From Colocasia esculenta (taxonomy: Eukaryota; Streptophyta; Magnoliopsida; Alismatales; Araceae): a DNA stretch of 64,000 nt. Shown piece by piece: positions 23,501-34,300 of this stretch (within the stretch, counting starts at the first letter, position 1; every line of letters starts with the position of its first letter). A program made the translations under genes and the position numbers. Where the stretch lies: assembly GCA_014218235.1 (NCBI GenBank), contig CM024760.1, positions 14,054,049-14,118,048 of the forward strand, given 5' to 3'. Below the pieces are notes generated by a model, which was given only the letters and a program-made list of their open reading frames with translations, searched no databases and was not told the origin of the DNA.

Positions 23501-24015
23501 CCTTTAACCATAAAACAGGGGCTTACGTGTAAGCCAAAAAAATTCAAAGAAATGGCTTCCGTAAATGGTTAGATAATTCGGCGACCCATTCGTCTCTTTT
23601 TTAGGTGTCTAATGATGTCCATTTGAGTTGAAATTTCAACCATAGACTAATAGGAATGTTTTAACAAATTTTCATGATTTTAGTTTAATTTTTAGAATTT
23701 ATTTCTACTGGGTGAAAATCGCCCGGAAAATAGTTGCGTCGGCTAAATCTCAAAATCCGGTCGTCCAAAATTTTGGATAATTACATGTTTATATCACCAC
23801 ATTTTTCTAAGAATTATGGTGTTCTCAGATTTCAATTTCGTTACAGTTTTTCGGTGTCGCCCTGGGGAGCGCGCACCTCTAAATACGTTACTGGAATAAC
23901 ATTTACTAATGTAAATTAATCCTAAATGAGTGTTAATTACTATCATGATAGTGGTTATATTTAATAATCCAATTGTTCATAGTTTTCTAGTAAATAGAAT
24001 TTTTGGGGTGTTACA
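20578..24015 (+). mobile_element. Solo LTR of a chromovirus-type (Tekay/Del-like) gypsy element
   Basis: The 3438-bp unit begins TGTAACACCCTCC and ends TTGGGGTGTTACA, matching inverted termini. It is flanked by AAATG (20573-20577) and GAATG (24016-24020), a duplication with one mismatch. It splits the leader of the antisense ORF of Tat element 1, whose sequence resumes at 24016. No gag or pol frame lies inside. Long LTRs starting TGTAACACC are common in Tekay/Del chromoviruses; lineage assignment is inference. Its last ~430 bp are related to segments at 48.5-49.4 kb. Confidence 0.7.
21927..22101. repeat. Cluster of five CTGTCGACAG palindromes
   Basis: The perfect 10-bp palindrome CTGTCGACAG occurs at 21927, 21998, 22019, 22071 and 22092 within the solo LTR, mostly extended to ATCTGTCGACAGAT. 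No other copy was noticed in the window. It could be a protein-binding site array of the LTR. Confidence 0.85.
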
Positions 24016-24095
24016 GAATGCTTCATGGTACGTTTGAACAGGCTGTTGGAGCTGGAGAACCATCGTTTCCACCTTTCGAATTCCGCGCCTCTTCC

Positions 24096-24102
24096 TTATA
24101 AG
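24096..24102 (+). promoter_or_regulatory. TATA box candidate for the antisense ORF of Tat element 1
   Basis: CCTTATAAG lies about 140 bp before ATG 24237 on the plus strand. Tat element 2 keeps the same CCTTATAAG at the same distance (about 57139-57145 before ATG 57287), although the surrounding sequence has diverged. Confidence 0.5.
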
Positions 24103-24236
24103 AAAAAGTAAGGGAGGAGACGGGGCTCACGCCCTCTTCCTTCGAAAGCTTTCTTGCTCTCTACTCTTCGTCCTCGTCTTCCGCGACTCTTCTATGTTCG
24201 TCGTCTCCTTCCCTGCTTCTCCTCCCGCAACCGGTG

Positions 24237-26590
24237 ATGTTGCAGAAAGGGAAGGCGGTCGCTGCTGCCGGAGCTAGCAGGACAGCGCCGGAGGCCACCC
24301 GAGGGCCGAAATACCGCTTTTTCGAGGGCCTTCGCGAGCGCTACTAGATCGGCGAGGAGTATGACATCCTCCTCGCTAAAGAGGAGGAGTCATACCTGGT
24401 AGACAAACTAGGCTGCTTTGCTCTTTCCCTTGACATCTTGGAGGCGAGATTCTGGCTGCCGTTGCCGGAGGTGGCGAAGGATTTGCTGAACACGTGGAAG
24501 ATCGTGCCCATCCAGCTGACCCCGAACTCGTGGCGGATTATCTGCGTGTTCTGCATCATCTGCAAGTTGTGGGGGGTGCAAGCCACCGCAGATATCTTTC
24601 GGGGGCATTTCAGCCTCACATCCTCGCCGCAGTCGGGGTTTAGCGTGTATTACACCAAGCATCGCCCGAACAAGATACAGATCCTGTTTGGGAGCAAACA
24701 TTCAAACAACAAGGGATGGACACATCGTGTCCTTTTCGTCGGCTGCCGCCGGGGAGCTGATGCGCCAGAGTGGGGATTCCCTACTCGGGTTCGGGATCTG
24801 CGGAAGGACTACGTTCCCTTTCTGGTTTGGGATGAGGCGAAGGCCTCCGATAGCCTGAACACGGCGCTTGTGAGGTACGCGGAGCATTACCTGACAGAGT
24901 TTCAACTCATCAAGTATGGGCTGAGCCGACCATGGAGTAAGTATTCCACTTTGTTTAATTTTTGGGCAGGTTAGGGGCCGTCTTCTAATCTCCTTTTCCT
25001 CGTGCAGGCGTTGAAGAATTGGCCGCTGGTCAGGATCAGGAGGATATGGCAACCTATACTGAGCAGATAACTGTCACTTCTCATGTGACTTATCTGGGCG
25101 AGGTTGCTCCTCCTGCTGAACCTGAAGAAAGCCACCTTGCCATCGCCCGAGCTATGGAGAATAGGCCCTTGAAGATTAATCTTTGGAAGGAGTCTTCACC
25201 CCTGAAGAGGGTGGTCAGGCAGGACGAGTCAGAGGAGGAAGACGCGGTGCCCCAACTCCAGCTTCAGAAGAAGAGGAAGCTGGCGAAGACGGCCGAACAG
25301 GCGGGGCCGCGCACCCTGTCTGAGACAAGGCCCCTGACAGTTGAAGGGGTGATATCGAATTTGGGCTTGGTTGTTGTGAGCGACCACTCTGATAGTGGCT
25401 CCTCTGCGGAGAAAGTGGGGGTGCGAATGCCCCAGGGCCCTGCTACGGGCGGAACAGAGGAAGCGGGTGCGGCGGAAGCATTAAGAGCCGTGGCGGAAGG
25501 CGGAGCTATCGCCGCGCAGAGTTTGGATTTCGAGGTGGTCATTGGGGCGATGCATGCGGGGGAGGCGTCCGAAGAGACAACATGCCCCATTCCCCCGGCT
25601 GAGGTGGCTGCGGAGGGCCAAATGTAGACAGCAGCTGCGATATCGCCTGCGGCCGAGCAGACGGCCGGGGCTGAGGAACCTCGGAGGATGCCTGCCACCA
25701 GCGATGGGCAGGAGGAGGTAGCTGAGGGGGCCATTAGTCATGTTGTCGAAGGGGAGAGCCTTCCCATCGAGCACATCGTCCCCGCTTCTGAGGACCGGGC
25801 TGGATCCGAGGAGGACTGAGTACCGCTGTCGCGGGTGCTCAAGACGAAGTCCCCAACGCAACCTTCGGAGACAGCTCTGGAAGCGGCCTTTGAGCGTCTC
25901 CAAGGGGGTTCGTCCAGGAACCTGCCCCCTACCCCAGTGCTTCCCATCTCGAAGTGCTGGGCAGTGCCAGAGGTTAGGCTCGGAGATAACCCCCGAACGG
26001 TCACCGGAGGTCCGCCAGGAGGAGCGACGTGCGGACGAAGACGATGAGGCCGACGTTGAGGCATTGGTGGGTAGAATCACGCAATCTTTGGAGGTGCTAA
26101 AAAGGCTTGCATCTCGGGCCCAGTACCACCAGCAGATGTGGGACGCCGAATTCGCGTTATGTGAGAAGCGCGAAGAACAACACCGCCTCCGGGAAGCCGA
26201 GCTGCAGAGGGAAGTAAAGAACCTCCGCATCGCGCTTAAGGCCTCTGAGTTGGAGATCGCAGTCATCTGGGCAGAGAAGACGGCGCTCATGGGAGTCCTC
26301 TCCGATGCCGAAGCTCAGGGAGTCACTGAATATAAGGCGGGGCCAGAGTTCCAAGAAGATTTGGTATAGTATTGTGCATCTTGCTATAAGGTAGGGCTCC
26401 AAATCGGAGAGGATCGAGGGTGGCAGTTGTCAACGGACGAGTATGCGCGGGAAGCGTTTGATGCCGCCCTCCAAGAATGTCGACGTCACACTCAGGATCT
26501 CCACCTAGATGGAGTTCGCTTTGCAACTTCAATGCTGAGCGGATGACCTCTGGGAACGATGGGGCTGGACCCTCCGAGCAAGCGCCTTGA
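24237..26590 (+). pseudogene. Antisense ORF of Tat element 1 (putative gypsy-type transposon protein)
   Basis: Encoded opposite to gag-pol, between the 3' LTR and integrase. Exon 1 (24237-24936) carries the conserved part: GEEYDILLAKEEESYLVD, FWLPLPEVAKDLLNTW, IQLTPNSWRIICVFCIIC, SNNKGWTHRVLFVG, EFQLIKYGLSRPWS. It resembles the domain annotated as putative gypsy type transposon (Pfam PF04195, Transposase_28, from memory), a known antisense ORF of Tat elements. Intron 24937-25007 (GTAAGT...GTGCAG, 71 nt) joins codon W-S to exon 2. Exon 2 is Ala/Glu/Pro-rich and disordered, then coiled-coil (near 26060-26330), ending GPSEQAP at TGA 26590. Breaks are TAG at 24345, TAG at 25625 and later frameshifts. 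Tat element 2 has the same exon-intron plan and the same last residues. Its function is unknown. Confidence 0.75.
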
Positions 26591-27159
26591 ATTGTATCTT
26601 CCACTTTTTTAACTTGCTCCCTAGTGGGGATCTGTACAAATTCTAAGGGAATGAAATGTACCTTTTTGGCTATGCATGGCTCTATCTTCCTCCCTTGCAG
26701 TGTTCTGTTCGAATCAGAATTCGTCAGTTGTTTAGAGGCTTGTGGGTACCGCGTAGGTTTTTGGGAACTGAAAAGTTCCGACCTCGGGTTTGTGTTCAAT
26801 GCCTCTGTTCTAAGGTTTCGGGTATCGCACTATCCTTTCGAGCTGAAAAGCTCCGAATAGGGATGATCTGAGCACCCTTGTATAGACCGAAAGAACGGGA
26901 GAGAAGTTGAATGCTGAACACGAGACTTTTATAAATAATAAGCATTTAAGTTAGATACATGCTAGGTTCTAGGTATGACCTCACCGCTAAGGGTGTTTAG
27001 CTTGTAGGAGCCTTTCCCAAGAACCTGAGTGACCTTGTATGGGCCTTCCTATTTTGGGGCGAGTTTGCTAGTTGCCCTTCGTGGATCCGATGCCGAGCAA
27101 CAACGTAGAACAAGGTCTCCTTTGAAGAAGTGCAGTTCCCGTACTCGGAAGTAATAGTA

Positions 27160-28260
27160 CTACGCGAGCCGCTGTTGGTAGGAGACTAGTTTGATGCTGG
27201 CGTTATTTTGACGTTCATCGAGCATGTCTAGGTTCTCTCTTAGCGTGCGGTTGTTGGCGGCTTCGTCGAAGTGGGTTTTTCGAATTGTGGGAAGAGCAAC
27301 TTCCAGAGGCACCACAGCTTCTGTGCCGTAGGCCAAGTGGAAGGGAGTCTCTTCGGCAGCCACCCGAGCAGTCGTTCGTTGGCACCATAGTACGTTGGTG
27401 AGCTCTTCGATCCACGAACCTCTAGCTGCTTCCTCCCTCATGCGTATCCCGTGGAGCAGTGTTTGGTCGGCGTTCTCAACCAAACCGTTTGCTTGGGGAT
27501 GTGCGACTGAGGTGAAGTAGTTGTAGATGTCGAGCTCTAAACACTTCTACTTGAAGAATGTGCTTGTGAACTGTTTCCCATTGTCAAGGTAATTACTTTC
27601 AGTACGCCAAACCAGCAAAGGATGTTCTTCCATATGAACTTCCACATGGCCTGGTCGGTGATTGTGGCCACAGGATCTGCCTCGATCCACTTGGTGAAGT
27701 AATCGATGGTGACGAACAAGAATTTCTTCCATCCTGGGCTTCAGGGGAAGGTCTCATAATGTCAATTCCCCAATGAGCGAAGGGTCATGGTTCGAACAGA
27801 GTGTGAAGCTGTTCGACAGGTTGTCAGATAAGCTGCCCGAACTTCTGGCACTCTGGGCACTTCTTAGCGTAGGACATGTAGTCCTTTTGCAGGGAAGGCC
27901 ACCAGAACCCTGCTCAGAGGATGTTGCGCGCCAATGTTCTGCCCCTCAGGTGGCTCCCACACAGACCCTCGTGGACCTCCTCGACGGCCGGTATCGCCTC
28001 AACGGGACTGAGGCACCGTAGAAGAGGTCTTGAGAGGGAACGTCGGTACAATTGACCTTTAATGACGGTGAACTTCTGGCAGTACAACTTGATTTTATGA
28101 GCTTCACCTTGGTCGAGAGGAAGCTCTCCACGAAGCAGATAGGCCATGAGAGGGTCCATCCAGCTCGGTGCTGATGGTTCGGTCTCAATGGCCGTCACAT
28201 CCACCTCGGTGCTCGGTGCAGCGAGCTCTTCTATAAACATAGAGCGAGAAGGGGCAATGT
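27160..28260 (-). pseudogene. Integrase of Tat element 1
   Basis: The zinc-binding segment is seen as EVHEGLCGSHLRGRTLA followed by a CPEC pair (about 27830-27990). The catalytic core starts at VTIDYFTKWIEADPVATI (27719), and the second Asp region is garbled by a frame change at about 27590. The third segment QANGLVENADQTLLHG keeps Glu (about 27480). The frame 27160-27483 continues through VPLEVALPTIRKTHFDE. At least three frames are needed to follow it. Confidence 0.85.
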
Positions 28261-28350
28261 CGCCTGAAGATGCAAGCATGGCGAGTGCATCGCCCGCACA
28301 TTCTGCTCTCGTGGAACGTGTATGATTTCGAAGAAGAGGAGGCCCTCTGT

Positions 28351-30310
28351 TTAGCGTTTGACTTGCTGGAGGTACTGCACCATGCGGGGCTCCCTGGCTT
28401 CGAATTGTCTGATCACCTGGCTGGCAACCAATTGGGAATCGCTGAAGGCCCATAGCCAGAGCGCTCTGAGGTGCCTTGCCATATGGATCCCGGATAGGAG
28501 TGCTTCATACTCAGCTACATTGTTGGAGGCGGCGAAGCAGAACCTAAGGGCGTACTGAAATTCCAGACCCTCTGGTGAGGTAAGAACCAGCCCTACACCG
28601 CTTCCCGTAATGCAGGAAGATCCGTCAACGTAGAGCTCCCATAGGGGCTCGTCTGCCAATGGAGGGTCCTTTTCAGTTGGAAGGGTGCATTCCGCCACAA
28701 AGTCCACCAGCACTTGCGCCTTGATGGCCGTTCTTGGACGGTAGCTGATGTCGAATTCCCCGAGCTCGAAGGCCCACTTGATGAGCCTTCCAGAAGCCTC
28801 TGGTCGTTGAAGGATAAGTTTCAATGGCTGGTCAGTTAACACCGTGATCAGATGGGCTTGGAAGTAAGGCCTGAGCTTCTGAGCAGCCGTTTCAAGAGCC
28901 AGAGCAAGCTTTTCTGCCTGAGGATATCTTCTTTCAGCTTCTTGGAGCACCCTGCTTATGTAATAAATATGATGTTGTACTGTTGCCTCTTCTCTGATCA
29001 GTACCATGCTGATGGAATGTTCGGTGACCAAAAGGTACATAAATAGGGGTTCCCCGAACACAGGCTTTGAGAGAACAGGTGGGGCGGCTAGATACGCCTT
29101 CAGCTCGGTGAAGGTTGCTTCACAGTCCCCGGTCCACCGTACTTGCCCCCCTTGCGGTGAGGCACCTTTGGGGTCTCGCAACAATTTTAAGAAGTTAAAA
29201 CTCATTTCTTCTGCTCGGGACATGAAGCGGTTGAGCGCCGCAAGGCGTCCAGTAAGTCGCTGGACGTCACGTATGGTTCTGGGGCTGCTCATCTCCAATA
29301 TGGCCCAGATTTTCTCAGGGTTGGCCTCTATTCCCCAGTTATAAATGAGGAAGCCAAGGAATTTCCCTGAGCATACTCCAAACGCACACTTCGCTGGATT
29401 GAGCTTCATGTTGTACCTTCGCAGGGTTGAGAAGGTTTCTTCAAGGTCGGTGATGTGGTCAGTGCTCGGGAGCGTTTTGACCAGCATGTCATCAACGTAG
29501 ACCTCCATGTTGCATCCGATCTGCTGCTCAAACATCTTGTTGACTAGTCACTGGTAGGTCGCTCCTGCGTTCTTCAGATCAAACGACATTCTGTTGAAAC
29601 AGTAAAGGCCGAGGTCAGTGACGAACGTCGTGGCATCTTGGTCCGGGGGATGCATACTAATCTGATGATAGCGAGCGTATGCATCTAGGAAGCTTAGGAG
29701 CTCGTGCCCGGACGTAGAGTCTACCAGCTGGTCGATGCGTGGCAGCGGAAAGTTATCCTTTGGTGTTGCCTTGTTGAGGTCTTTGTAGTCTACGTATACG
29801 CACCATTTGCCGTACAAAGACTACATTGGAGATTCACCTTGGATACTAGGCCTCTCGGAGAAGACCAGTTGCTTGGCTCGTGACGACGTGATCATGGATC
29901 ACGGTCTGCCGTTCGCGGTTTACGGGTCGCCGTCTCTGCTGGACCGGTGGCACCCTTGGATCTAGGTGAAGGTGATGCGTCATTACCTCCGGAGGGATGT
30001 CGGGCAGCTCGTCATCCAACCACGCGAACACATCCAAGTTGGCTAGCAAGAAAGCCTTGTAGCATTGCTGTTCGGCTTCTGGGAGCAGTGTGCCAATGTA
30101 GAGGATGTGCTCGGGGTCGTCGTCCACCCTTACAGGTAGCAGATCTTCGGCGGGGGTCCCTCGGCTGGTGGAAGGTTGGTCAACGGGTGCTGGTAGGACC
30201 TCTGGGTCTGTGACGGGATGTTTGTTCCTCAGGGAGAGGACATAGCATCGTCGGGACTCTAGCTGGCTGCCGCGCACCTCACCGATATCACACGGAGTGG
30301 GGAACTTCAT
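28351..30310 (-). pseudogene. RT, RNase H and second (archaeal-like) RNase H of Tat element 1
   Basis: From KFPTPCDIGEVRG (30310) through the RT entry (HHLHLDPRVPPVQQRRRPVN), CVYVDYKDLNKATPKDNFPL (29817), and the catalytic YVDD (29488-29499) to RNase H (VLTDQPLKLILQRPEASGR). The second RNase H follows (WELYVDGSSCITGSG, NNVAEYEALLSGI, FSDSQLVASQ), ending at 28351. Stops at 29846-29848 and 29545-29547 (TGA where the family has Arg) split it. The frame 28351-29535 alone spans 394 intact codons. A second RNase H after the gypsy RNase H is diagnostic for Tat. Confidence 0.9.
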
Positions 30311-30350
30311 CTTCTGGTGGAGAGATGAGGGTACTACTCGAATGCGGCTA

Positions 30351-30700
30351 TCAGGCCCCTACCAAGGATGGCGTTATACCCTGGCATGCTTCGAATGACC
30401 AAGAATCCACCATCTTGGTCACGCTCTTCAGTGCAGTTCCCAGAGTGATTGAAAGGCGTGCTCGTCCCATGGGATGAACTGAGACCCCAGAAAATCCGAA
30501 CAGGGGCGATTCTACTGGGGTGAGCTGATCGGTTTTCAATCCCATCATTAAGAAACAATCATAAGCCAACACATCAGGGGCGCTTCCATTATCTACCAAA
30601 ATCCGACGCACCGTACAATGATTGATGATGACCAAAACGACCAACGCATCTGTATGTGGAGTGGAAACTCCTACAAGGTCGTTGTCCAAGAAGGTTATGG
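30351..30700 (-). pseudogene. Aspartic protease of Tat element 1
   Basis: Open frame with RRILVDNGSAPDVLAYDCF, the gypsy protease active site (D-N-G-S, where D-G/T-G-S/A is usual), preceded by HTDALVVLVIINHCTV and followed by FGFSGVSVHPMGRARLSITLG. It is linked to gag through a frame change near 30860 and to RT by one near 30330. Confidence 0.85.
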
Positions 30701-30879
30701 CCTCCTCGGATCATGTGCGAGCTGGACTAGAGGGATAAGGACTTGGCCGAGGCGCCGGGTGCCTCTCCACCAAGTTCACTTGCCGAACGTAGTCGTGTCG
30801 GCTTTGGTTTCCTTCTCCACCTGTGCCGAAACCTCCCGCAATCACATATTGATCTCCTGCCCATTTGGCTCATTGTTGA

Positions 30880-32410
30880 TGGGCTACTCGGGGGTGCGTT
30901 CTCGGCATCTTGGGCGGTCTTCGTTCCGGCGCACATAGCACCCCAAGTAGCCGCGCTTGATCAAGGACTCGATCTCGTCCTTGAGTTGGCGGCACTCAGA
31001 GGTGTCGTGGCCATGGTCGCAGTGAAAGCGACAATACTTGTCTTGGTTGCACCTGCGGGGATCAGAGCGCATCCTGGGTGGCCACCGAACATATTGCTCG
31101 TCCCGGATTTCAGCCAGTATCTACTCGGGGCCCACCGTGAGAGGGGTGTATTCGGTGAAGGGGCGTGGTCGGCGCGGCGAGTCCCTATTGCGCTGGCCTT
31201 TCTTCCGCTTACGGTCGGAACCATTGTCAGAAGGCCTCTTCTTGTCCGCCTGTTCGCCCTGCTCTGCTCGGCCGGTTCCCAAGCTCTCCTCGCACGTAGC
31301 GTGGCGCTGGGCGGTGTAGAGGAGCTCGACCAGAGTAGAGGGCTGCTGCACTCCCAGCGTCCTCTGGAGGAAGCCATCGCAAGTGCCCTAGATGAGAGCA
31401 TTGGTGGCTAATGGGACGTCCAGGAGAGGGATGCGAAGTGCTTCAGTCTAGAACCTTTTGATGTAGTCCCAGAGCGCTTCACCCTTCTTCTTCCAAACAG
31501 ACAAAAGTGAAGCAGCCGTATGTGGCTACGATTTTCCGCCCATGAAGTTGTCGCAAAAGGACTTCTTCAACTGGTGGAAAGAGGAGATGGAGCTTGCGGG
31601 GAGGGCTTCGAACCATGCGCACACAGTCTCCTTCAATGTGGCTGGGAAGGCCCGACACTTGGTCACATCTGATACTCCATGGAACACCATGTGCGACTCA
31701 AACCCATGGACGTGATCCGCTGGGTCGGAGGTGCCGTCGTAGGGCGCGATGGAAGGTAGGGACAGCTTCGGGGAGACCCAGGCCTCCAGGATCTCTGTGG
31801 TAAATGGGGAGCGGAAATCTAGGTTGTCATCCCCTAGAGTTCTGCCTTCCGCCCTTTGGACCATCACGTCCATGCGACGCTCAAGGTCTACGACGCGACG
31901 GAGGCGTCTGGCTAACTCCTGATCGGAGTGTACAGAGCCTTCGCGCTTTGACCCCTGGGAGTTGGCGGCGACGACGGAGCGCGGAGGTGGCACCACTGCG
32001 GATCGGCGAGGGGAGTCCTGACGTTTCTGGGTTCGGCGACCCGATGGGGCTCTACGTGAGCGCCGGGTTGATTCCTCACGCCGCTCTTGCTGAGCCAACG
32101 GAGCAGGGGGTCGCCGTCGTGATGACTTTGCCTGTTGCTCCAGAGGTGGGGGAACTGGTAGGGCTGGCTGTCTGGCCAGTTGAGCCTAGAGGCCTTGGCA
32201 GACCCCCACAAGCTACTGCAGTTGGCCCTGAAGTTCCGCTACCTCCTGGGCTGTCGCTGGAATGCCAGGGATATGGCCATTGTCGAGCACTCCAGCAAGG
32301 GGAGCATTGTCATCAGTGGGAGGGGCATGGTCACACGAGTCTGCACACTACTGAAGAGACTGTGTCACCCTGATGCCGGGGTTCTGGTGAGAGGATTGTC
32401 CGCGAGCCAT
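30880..32410 (-). pseudogene. Gag of Tat element 1 with eight in-frame TAG codons
   Basis: Starts at ATG 32410 (MARGQSSHQNPGIRV), 14 nt past the PBS. One reading phase is kept all the way to 30884, interrupted only by TAG at 32348, 32213, 32186, 31526, 31448, 31388, 31121 and 30884. The capsid-like region LPSIAPYDGTSDPADHV...CRAFPATLKETVCAWFEALP is the conserved Tat gag core. YCRFHCDHGHDTSECRQLKDEIE (about 30965-31035) is the Tat zinc-finger-like motif. An Arg-rich N-terminal segment precedes the core. After 30884 a small indel shifts the frame towards protease. Confidence 0.9.
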
Positions 32411-32423
32411 GGCTACTGTCGTT

Positions 32424-32439
32424 CCCACAAACGGCGCCA
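32424..32439 (-). other. Primer binding site of Tat element 1
   Basis: The minus strand reads TGGCGCCGTTTGTGGG four T residues after the 5' LTR. The TGGCGCC start is typical of Tat and Athila elements (tRNA-Asp or tRNA-Arg type) and differs from the iMet-type site of the SIRE-like element. Confidence 0.85.
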
Positions 32440-32443
32440 AAAA

Positions 32444-33213
32444 TGTGGACGTGATTCCCCGTTCACGCCTAGGCTGAATGGGCCTCCACTAGGAAGAGAG
32501 GGACGATGGTCGCCGGTGTAGACGATGGCCTGCGAAACCCAGAACGGATCAAGGGGGGGCCCGGTTGAAGAACCAGGGGAAACCCTCCGATGCCAAAGTC
32601 AGGTCAGACTATAGAGGAAGGCTAGAAAGGAGGGTTTTCTGGTGCGTGCTTCGTGCATGGATGAGTGTATGTGCCGAAGGTTGCCTACCTTTGCATGGAG
32701 ATTACCTGTACCTTTTATAGGTGAGGGAGATGAAAGGTCTGGACGTTTATCTTATCCAATGATGACTGGAGGGGCGAGCCAGTTCAGGTTCCAAGGCGAG
32801 GGGCTGTCTGTTGAGGCGCCTGTTGGGATTCTTCAGTTAATGTGCTTGGCCATGGGACGCGTGACGCGCAGTTGGATTTATTGTCCTTGGGAGGCGAACG
32901 ACTGCCTTGGATCCTCTGGGTGGAAGGTACCGAGCAGGGGCCTGCTCGATTACTGGGCAGGCTATTCGGTGCCCGGTGCTCAGAAGCACAGCGCGGGGCA
33001 CCTGGTGGTAGACGGTATTCTATTCGAACAAGCTTGCGGTGTGTCCGGGGACCACCCTCGAGGCCCTTAGTCTCCGGATGGCCAAGTGTGTTCGAAAGGC
33101 CATTGGCTGAACCCGAGGACACGTGGCTCGATGACTGGAGTCCTGATGTCTTGATGGGTGATGATGGTCCGTAGTGGGCTCGCAGGCCTAGGAGGCTAGA
33201 AATAGCCTCCACA
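32444..33213 (-). repeat. 5' LTR of Tat element 1
   Basis: 770 bp, TGTGGACGTG...CCTCCACA, with the minus-strand TATA box CTATAAAAGG at 32711-32720. The plus-strand reading frame of about 140 codons in each LTR is LTR sequence and not a gene. Confidence 0.9.
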
Positions 33214-33218
33214 AATAT

Positions 33219-33589
33219 AAATATACTTTTTTATAACTCTCAATCAATTTATTTAACCCGTACAACTTATCTACTTTCAAAGAAAGCATGACTTTGGCGA
33301 ACGTGACCACATTTATAATTGTCGATGTAGAGATCTATTATTTCTCGCGTCATGCTCATCCTCCTGATTCAGTTTTGGGTAAATTAATTATAGGTTCTTG
33401 TCAGAGGAGAAATTTATTTTCTGATCTCTGTAAAAAAAAAAAGTGCCCCAAATAGTCCTATTTTGGTGAACTTTACCAGTCAGTTCTTGTAAAGACAATT
33501 TATGTATTCTATTTTCTTTTCGTTTTACCCTTTCGTCTACTTTTGTGCAATCAGATATATATGATCATTATGTTCATACTTTAACAATA
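33219..33589. other. AT-rich DNA without recognised gene
   Basis: Continuation of the target DNA of Tat element 1. No motif was recognised before the TTAAAGT tandem repeat begins. Confidence 0.5.
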
Positions 33590-34300
33590 CTTAAAATTTA
33601 AGTTCTAGAACGTTAAAGTAAGAGTTCAAAGTTGTTAAAGTATGTATGACACTGTGTTTAAACATATGAGATTTAAAGTAACTGTTGATATGATATAATA
33701 TATAACTGTTGGGATGATTTAAAGTTTAAGTTTGAACGTGTTAAAGTAAGAGTTTAAAGACATTAAAGTATGTGTGATGGTTAATTAAAGTGTGTGAGAC
33801 TTGAAATCACTATTAACATATCTTAAAGTCTATGTTCTAAAGCAATAAAGTAAGAGTTTGGAGTTGTTAAACTATGAGTGAGTTAAAGTGTGTGGGTCTT
33901 AAAGTAACTGTTCATATAAATTAAAGTCTAAGTTTGAAGACATTAAGATAAGTGTTCGAATGTGTTAAAGTAAGAGTTCAAAGTTGTTAAAGTATGTGTG
34001 ATGGTGAGTTAAAGTGTGTGGATCTTAAAGTAACTGTTCATATAAATTAAAGTCTAAGTTTGAAGACATTAAAATAAGTGTTTGAATATGTTAAAGTAAG
34101 AGTTCAATGTTGTTAAAGTATGTGTGATGGTGAGTTAAAATGTGTGAGATTTAAAGTCACTGTTGGTTTGACTTAAAGTCTAAGTTTGAAGATTTTTGAG
34201 TAAGAATTTTAAGGCATTAAAGTAAGAGTTCAAAGTTGTTAAAGTATATGTGACTGTGAGTTAAAATATATGGGATTGAAAGTAGTAATTTCTTAAAGTT
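33590..34300. repeat. ~126-bp tandem repeat (TTAAAGT-rich)
   Basis: The phrase AAAGTCTAAGTTTGAAG starts at 33923, 34049 and 34175 (exact 126-bp spacing), with shortened units starting at about 33721 and 33824. Each unit repeats smaller blocks such as GTTAAAGTAAGAGTTCAAAG and GTTAAAGTATGTGTGATGG. About five to six degenerate copies. No coding frame. Confidence 0.85.

Larger units (their letters stand above)
19624..33213 (-). mobile_element. Tat-type Ty3/gypsy retrotransposon 1, nested and defective
   Basis: Flanked by AATAT (19619-19623 and 33214-33218). LTRs at 19624-20384 and 32444-33213, with PBS TGGCGCCGTTTGTGGG and a G-rich polypurine tract. Pol order is PR-RT-RH-second RNase H-IN. The second (archaeal-like) RNase H and the antisense ORF downstream of pol mark the Tat lineage. 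The element is interrupted by a solo LTR at 20578-24015; without it the length is about 10.1 kb. All sense genes carry stops and frameshifts. Confidence 0.9.

Noticed and set aside
25264..26290. Long minus-strand open frames opposite the antisense ORF of Tat element 1
   Set aside because: Shadow frames caused by GC-rich third positions; the plus-strand reading carries the conserved protein and the splice sites.
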